Positions 58,378-64,000 of a stretch of 64,000 nt of DNA are shown here, in pieces (within the stretch, counting starts at the first letter, position 1; each line of letters begins with the position of its first letter). The notes beneath the pieces are model-generated. The model made no database searches. It was not told the origin of the DNA and was given only the letters and a program-made list of their open reading frames with translations. The translations under genes and the position numbers were made by a program. The DNA is taken from the NCBI RefSeq assembly GCF_001625215.2, contig NC_030385.2, forward strand, positions 32,637,598 through 32,701,597, read 5' to 3'. Source of the DNA: Daucus carota subsp. sativus. Its lineage: Eukaryota; Streptophyta; Magnoliopsida; Apiales; Apiaceae.

Positions 58378-58803
58378 TAAAAGATGCACTGACAGAGTAA
58401 TGCTAATCGCTACGCTTGAGTAAGAAATTAACGGAAAAAACATACATACAGATATCGCTAAATAATATTACGCCAGTCAGGTTATATTGCCCCTAGTTCC
58501 GATTAATCTCACACGAAACAACAAGCTAATGCGATTTCTGATAAAAACGTTATTTACAAATTGTTTTCGACTAATTAACAAATCATCTAGCAAATACAAT
58601 ACTAAGCAATTATATGAGGCAAACAGATTACATAAGAAATGAAACACCAATTTGTGTGGGTTTGATTCAGAAACTACTACAAAAACATTTTGTAAGACAT
58701 AATGATTAACTAAATTAAATGAATTGGAATGATAGAAATCCGAAAAAAATAATTAAATTCAAAGAGATTAAATGTACAAAACGAAATGAAAAGAGGAGAG
58801 GAC

Positions 58804-58860
58804 CTTGTCGAAACCCTAGCCGCGAAGAAAGAAAGGGGAAGAGAGAAGTCGTTGAAGTTA
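58804..58860 (-). other. Probable first leader exon of inhibitor-2 gene
   Basis: CT-rich minus-strand sequence containing CTAGGGTTTCGACAAG then GTCCTC, a typical plant leader with a donor. The 5' end is approximate. Confidence 0.4.
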
Positions 58861-59073
58861 AATGAGATATCTTCGGCAGCAGTTAGAAATTAAAGGGTAT
58901 ATTTGTCCACTAAGAAAAGAATAGGCCGACTTTCAAGGCCGGTAATCATTTATTTACTTTTTTACTTATCGATTAGTTCTGTTTTTATTTTTGAAAAAGA
59001 CTTTGTGTTTTTATTATTTTTTAATAAATTTTATCGTTTCTTGAGATAATTGACGACATCACTCGTTATATCA

Positions 59074-60115
59074 TATCAATAATTAAAGTGTATAGAAGTT
59101 TCAGGAGTTTTATAGGAAAAAAGTTATTAAAATGAAAATTTTATAAAATTGTGATTCCAAGAACTGAGATCAGAATTTAGACGAGTATAATAAGATTAGT
59201 ATACGACACACCTTATTAGTTACACCGTCGATTGATTTTTTTCATAATTAATTTTGAGTAGACAAAAAATTATTAAAACTAAAATGAAAAATTTATAAAA
59301 TTGTGATTCCAAGAACTGAGATCAGAGCTTAGACGAGTATGATAAGATTAGTATACGACACACCTTATTAGTTACAGCGCCGATTGATTTTTTTCATAAT
59401 TAATTTTGAGTTGCGGTTATTTGGATAAAGATAGAAAAGGTAGATTACGATGATTTGAGTATATTATAAAAAAACATAAATTTAGGTTTCTTGACAGTAA
59501 AGAGATTTTCTAAATAATCTCTTATGAGACATTAAAATTTTCCTATCTAAATGTTCGAGAATTTTTTGTATGTATTCCAATTATTTTTGTATGTATTCCG
59601 ATTAGATGATAATTCTTTTCAAAGAATTTTTTTTATAATTTTTATCTCGAAAGATAATCTAAATTATATCAATAATTAAAGTGGATAGAAGTTTCAGGAG
59701 TTTTATAAGACAAAAAAAATATTAAAACTAAAATGAAAAATTTATAAAATTGTGATTTCAAGAACTGAGATTAGAGTTTAGACGAGGATGATAAGATTAG
59801 TATACGACGCACCTTATTAGTTATACCGTCGATTGATTTTTTTCATAATTAATTTTGAGTTACGGTTATTTGGATAAAGATAAAAAAGATAGATTACGAT
59901 GATTTGAACATATTATAAGAAAACATAAATTTAGGTTTCTTGGCACTAGAGAGATTTTATGAATAATCTCTTATGAGACATTAAAATTTTTATATCTAAA
60001 TGTTCTGGAAATTTTTGTATGTATTCTGATTTTTTTTTGTTTGTATTCCGATTAGATGATAAATTTTTTCAAAGATTTTTTTTATATAATTTTTATCTCG
60101 AAATACAATCTAAAG
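59074..60115. repeat. Local tandem array: units of about 152 and 449 bases
   Basis: The marker CGATTGATTTTTTTCATAAT starts at 59229, 59381 and 59830. A short unit is present once, followed by two long units of about 449 bases that contain it plus extra sequence (GGTTATTTGGATAAAGATA, then AATAATCTCTTATGAGACAT, then TGTATGTATTCCGATTAGAT). Copies differ by scattered changes. No coding capacity. It lies between the inhibitor-2 leader and the 3' side of the first CLE gene. Confidence 0.85.
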
Positions 60116-60461
60116 AGAAGCTAGACCACGACAAAGAAAAGGTAAAATAAATCATAAGTTGAAACACATCACTTCTGTATATTTGGAACATCTGTAATCT
60201 TGTAGTACTTGTTCTGTTCCTTCTAATGCTTCCAACAAAAAGAGAACTAGATAACTGATTTACAAACATATACTTCTTGCTTTTTGGCCTGATCTCCAGC
60301 CATAGAAGCATTGATATGAACTTGAATGTATGGCAAACTCGATCTTTTATATAAGTATACTATTATGGTTTATAACAAAAACATTTATCCTGGCATAACA
60401 AAGAAAAAGGTACCAAGGACAAAAATTTTGTTCTTCAGATGGAGGTGTTGCCGAGGTTGAA

Positions 60462-60773
60462 TCAGTTGTGAAGTGGATTAGGTCCGCAAGGCACAATTCT
60501 CCGCGACACGACGTAAAGTCGGTGACCATCAACTTCGTTCATTCGCCGTGCATAATGTTCAGGAACTGCTGAAAAATATCGCGAAAATGCAGATAAGAAC
60601 TTGGTTCTTATTCTTCTTTCCTCTGTCGATTCTAATCGTTCATCACTGGAAGAAGGATGGTTATTATGGTTAATATGCCGACAACTACAAGTATGATATT
60701 GTGAGATGAGGATTATGACCACAATTATTATAATCCAGCGACAAGAATATTGAATTTTCATGGCTTCAGACAA
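60462..60773 (-). CDS. CLE-family secreted signalling peptide precursor
   Basis: An intronless precursor of 103 residues. Met1 or Met5 can start; Met5 gives a cleaner signal peptide (hydrophobic WIIIIVVIILIS). The variable middle is rich in charged residues. The protein ends exactly with the 12-residue CLE motif RIVPCGPNPLHN (92-103) preceded by VSR, the usual processing context. Pro4, Gly6, Pro7, Pro9, His11 and Asn12 are kept. Family knowledge: the peptide is cut out, hydroxylated at Pro4/Pro7 and often arabinosylated at Pro7, then read by CLV1/BAM-type LRR kinases. The LVPxGPNPLHx type groups with CLE9-13. Cys at position 5 instead of Ser/Thr/Asn/Gly is unusual. A TATAAATA on the minus strand at 60844-60851 can serve as TATA box. 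Confidence 0.92.
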   Translation of the reverse strand: MSEAMKIQYSCRWIIIIVVIILISQYHTCSCRHINHNNHPSSSDERLESTEERRIRTKFLSAFSRYFSAVPEHYARRMNEVDGHRLYVVSRRIVPCGPNPLHN

Positions 60774-60843
60774 AGTATAACTAGAAGGCTTGAGAAGTTT
60801 TCTGATATGTGTTGGTGTATAAAGTACATGGATCAGAGAAGAG

Positions 60844-60851
60844 TATTTATA
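60844..60851 (-). promoter_or_regulatory. TATA box of first CLE gene
   Basis: TATAAATA on the minus strand, about 70 bases upstream of the CLE start codon. Confidence 0.5.
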
Positions 60852-62937
60852 ACGAAATAGCCGACTATAAAGTCAGCTCTGGAAAAATAAGCTTATTCCA
60901 AACAATAAGCTTATTTCTCAGTTGACTTTCATTTGCAAACAAATTTTATATCTCAGTTTCTCTTCACCATGGAGGAACCTTCACCAAACAACACATGCTG
61001 AGCATTTAGCCGCTTCTAGTCAGGCTAGATATAACTGATCGAGTTTTAAATACGAAGGTCTGCTGTGTGACGGCATGTATTGACATTTTTGTTAGTTTAA
61101 TACGAGGTCTACTTTGTGACGGCATGTTAGGATCCCATAGTTGTGCGGCAACGCATGCTACAGATCACGATATTATAAAAAAATCCAGAAATCCTCGTCT
61201 TCTTCTAGCTTGCCGCTTGAATTCGGTTTGTATATCTTTATGAAAAACTGCAAACAGGGGATGTGGCGGAGTCACCAAACACGCGTAATTATTTATATAT
61301 GTTACATATTTCAACAAATAAGGTTCTGAGTTGATTTAAGGCGAGTGCGAGTTGATGAAGTTGTCAGTTTTCTGAATCCACACTTGACATTCGGTGTCAT
61401 TGTAAAATTCAGAAGTTGAAGGTTTTCCCTTGGCGAAAATGTGTCCTTAATATCAGAATAAGAACTAATTCTAGTACCTTAATGGCTGAATCTCACAGAG
61501 ATAGATACCACATTTTGTTGAGTTCTGCAGTTCAGGTTATGGAAACTGTAAAACATCAAGTCCTTATCTAAATACCCCCTTGTTTTGAGAATTTCTTCCA
61601 AAAATACGGTCAAAGTTGCATATGTGGTTGCAACACTGGTTGAAAGCAGTTGATTTTCGAGTTGCAACGGTTACATATAAGATTGCACCATATTTTTTGA
61701 AAGAATTTACAACTTGGTGTTTTTGAGTTTTTAACTCATTCACCGGATTATTATAAGTTATGTAAGATACATTAATCGTAATGCTTCCAAGTTTCCAATA
61801 GATAGTATGCAACAGTCTAGATAAAAACTGGCAGAAAAGTTGCAAGAACATCATTCTAACATTATAGAAAACTCCAAATTGTCAAACCCTTACTAAGCTA
61901 TAATCGAATGTCATGTCGCAGGCTGCCCCATGTATAATAATGTAGATATCTGTCTCCATCGACACAGTTGGATTGCTTCGATTATAATGCAAAATTTAAT
62001 CCGAAACCCAAACTTGTCAAAAGAATTAGTGATAATACGAATACGAGACTTCTGGGGAGTTTGTGGCTGCTTTGCACTTAAAACAACAGAGCAGGCTAAG
62101 TTGTTTGTTGCAGAATATACGAGTTAATTAGTTTTAATTTCAGATTTTAATATAATCGCAGAGGAAGTCAACTAAGCTCTCCCGTATTTACATGCTTAGA
62201 CATTATATAATGTGGCGATTTTTGTATGCCTTAGCACTGATGCAGTTGTTGCGATGTCATTGTTGCAGGCCTGGCCTTATACATGAAGAGAGAAGAAACA
62301 ATAATTTAACTCCAAAGAAAGGACAACCTAGAAACGTCCTCATTTGGTAGGAGTCCCTGTTCCAGACGTGCTCTTTCAGGAGCCTCACCTCATCTGTACA
62401 GTCATTTGCTGTTACCTATTTTAGTCATCTGTTCGTCGGTGTCCATGAGTTGGAATACCGGATTTCATTAGTATGCATAAACTGAGAGGCGTTTCTGTTA
62501 GTGATATATCATCCAATCAAGCATTTCTACTAGCATCTTGATTATTGATAGACCGTATTTTAACAGTTCTAGTGTTATGGTTTGGTTTCAGGATTCGAAA
62601 AAGAATATGCAATATAACATACTACATACCTTTGTTGTACATGCTATGGCTAATATTCACTTGCAGAGTTCAATTTTAGAACATCCTGCTGGAAAAACAA
62701 CCTATTCTGATTTTAGACTATCCCTTTAATTCAGACTCCAGTCACCATTTTGCTACGCAAATATTTGTTTTATCTACCCCTCCTTTGCAAGTTTGCAACA
62801 ATTTGCAAAATAAAGATAAGAGAGATCCATTAATGCCATTTCTTCAAAACCATACAATATTTATACACGCTTGTTTTTACATAGAGTGATACATATACCA
62901 AAATTTTGCATCCATTGCCGCAGCTTGTATGCTAAGA
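60852..62937. other. Spacer between the two CLE genes
   Basis: No gene seen. Two similar words (AATACGAAGGTCTGCTGTGT and AATACGAGGTCTACTTTGTG, each followed by GACGGCATGT) at about 61049 and 61099 form a 50-base-period duplication. The left part is the promoter of the first CLE gene. Confidence 0.4.
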
Positions 62938-63183
62938 TCAGTTGTGGAGTGGATTCGGTCCTCCTGGCACAACTTTCTTCGAAGCAGTGTAGGTGTGAGT
63001 AATATCAATGTTCTTGTTGGTCAAATCTTCAAAACTTGAACTACTGCTTAAGTGCTGCAATTCTGAGGAAGGCAGAAATGATCGCGTCTGATTAGCTGCT
63101 CTGAGAACCCGACAGCTGACAACTTGAGAGGTTACTATGATAATGAAGAACAGAACCCGGAAAGCAGATCTTTGTAGGCTCAT
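62938..63183 (-). CDS. Second CLE-family signalling peptide precursor
   Basis: An intronless precursor of 81 residues. A signal peptide occupies about 1-23 (FRVLFFIIIVTSQVVSC), then a Ser-rich variable region, and the CLE dodecapeptide KVVPGGPNPLHN forms the exact C-terminus (70-81), preceded by SK. It is secreted and processed to a peptide hormone acting through LRR receptor kinases. It lies 2.2 kb from the other CLE gene on the same strand. Outside the signal peptide and CLE motif the two precursors share little, so this is either an old tandem pair or two independent members. Confidence 0.9.
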   Translation of the reverse strand: MSLQRSAFRVLFFIIIVTSQVVSCRVLRAANQTRSFLPSSELQHLSSSSSFEDLTNKNIDITHTYTASKKVVPGGPNPLHN

Positions 63184-64000
63184 AATTTTAGTAATCCGTG
63201 ATGAATATATAACCTCTTCCTGCAGAGTAATAGAGATGAGGAAATAGAAGTTTTCAGATTGTTTGTCTATGATTGCTAGATGTTGGCTGGAACTTGGAAG
63301 ATTATTTAAAGAATATAGACAACTATAATAAAGAACATAAGGCCAAAACTTAACAATAATCCATCATCTGGCACCAATAATATATAACTACCCAAGCCAT
63401 ATTTAATTAACGCCTCTTCACAAAGATTTAAGGCATCTAATTAAGCAGTAGTAAACAGGCAAACTGGAGACATGTGTCAAATAGCAGAAAGATTATTTTC
63501 AGACCTTCTGTGCTGATTGCCAGTAATTCAATTGTGGCTTAATCATATCATACCATATGGATAACATAATCTTCTATTAAGGATCCAATCCTAATATAAG
63601 TTAAAATCCTAATCTGAGTTGATTTTATATTTGTGATAATTAAGGTGTCTTGTTTTGTGCTTAAGTGTGTATCAGTAACACTTTAACAACATAACGACAA
63701 GTACGTAAATTATAGAGTTGTGTAAGAAACACACAGGAGATAGAGTTTCTGCAGCAAGGTGATGTAAATGTAATTAAGAGCATTAGGTCTGAATTAAGTT
63801 TAGATCTATACTCCATCCACAGTAGTGGATTTCTGGTTTTATTTTTCCTCCTCATGTTAATATGCTCTTTGTTTTACCAACGAAGATTATTTGTGGATGC
63901 AATGTTAACAGAAAGTTTATGGAACAGACGGATCACACGTTTCATCCAGAAGAGCTCTTTTTTTGGTCCCATCTGTCAATTTGTAGGCCTGTCCTGGGGT
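63184..64000. other. Promoter side of second CLE gene and spacer
   Basis: No gene or clear mobile element. The first few hundred bases are the likely promoter of the CLE gene at 62938-63183. Confidence 0.35.

Noticed and set aside
61564..62729. Short frames between the CLE genes
   Set aside because: None has a signal peptide with a CLE motif or any other recognisable domain.

Overview
This is flowering-plant nuclear DNA, most likely from a eudicot. The evidence is GT-AG introns, plant-only gene families (HD-Zip IV, XBAT ankyrin-RING ligase, EMS1 receptor kinase, class B heat stress factor, CLE peptides) and a dense population of plant transposon types (Sirevirus-like Copia, hAT, Stowaway and Tourist MITEs, a Helitron end). 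The species cannot be named from sequence alone. All exon models were built by hand: each intron has GT-AG ends and each exon chain closes in frame.

Layout. 1-3512: right end of a Sirevirus-like Copia element (extra ORF after pol, polypurine tract, 3' LTR), followed by a Helitron-type 3' end at 4297. 4500-9300: MITEs, two small hAT elements and decayed retroposed sequence. 10383-16306: an HD-Zip IV gene (9 coding exons plus a leader exon). 20735-24072: XBAT33 (10 exons). 24073-31019: repeat-rich spacer with a four-deep nest of transposons and a side-by-side MITE. 31020-34829: intronless EMS1. 36019-36246: an orphan last exon of a serpin, cut off by a Copia fragment that is itself split by MITEs. 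40889-41932: HsfB2-type gene (minus) with a four-unit heat shock element. 42000-47640: Tourist and hAT nest. 47896-48954: small COR27/COR28-like gene with evening elements and paired CRT/DRE motifs. 51844-52446: SIS-domain protein (minus). 53456-57735: PP1 inhibitor-2 gene (minus) with two hAT elements and a MITE in its introns. 59074-60115: local satellite-like array. 60462-60773 and 62938-63183: two CLE peptide genes (minus).

How the genes relate. HD-Zip IV, XBAT33 and EMS1 stand in the order I recall for Arabidopsis At5g07260-07270-07280, and SIS plus inhibitor-2 match At5g52190-52200. The window therefore seems to keep two ancestral blocks, with TE-rich DNA and other genes between them. 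The genes are otherwise functionally separate: epidermal transcription, ubiquitin ligation, anther cell fate, heat response, cold/clock response, phosphatase control and peptide signalling.

The strongest unusual signals are: six hAT-type non-autonomous elements, each with exact 8-bp target duplications and each carrying its own private GC-rich motif array; the serpin exon truncated by a retroelement, with a Cys-containing reactive loop; a CLE peptide with Cys at position 5; and promoter motif clusters that agree with the identity of the neighbouring gene.
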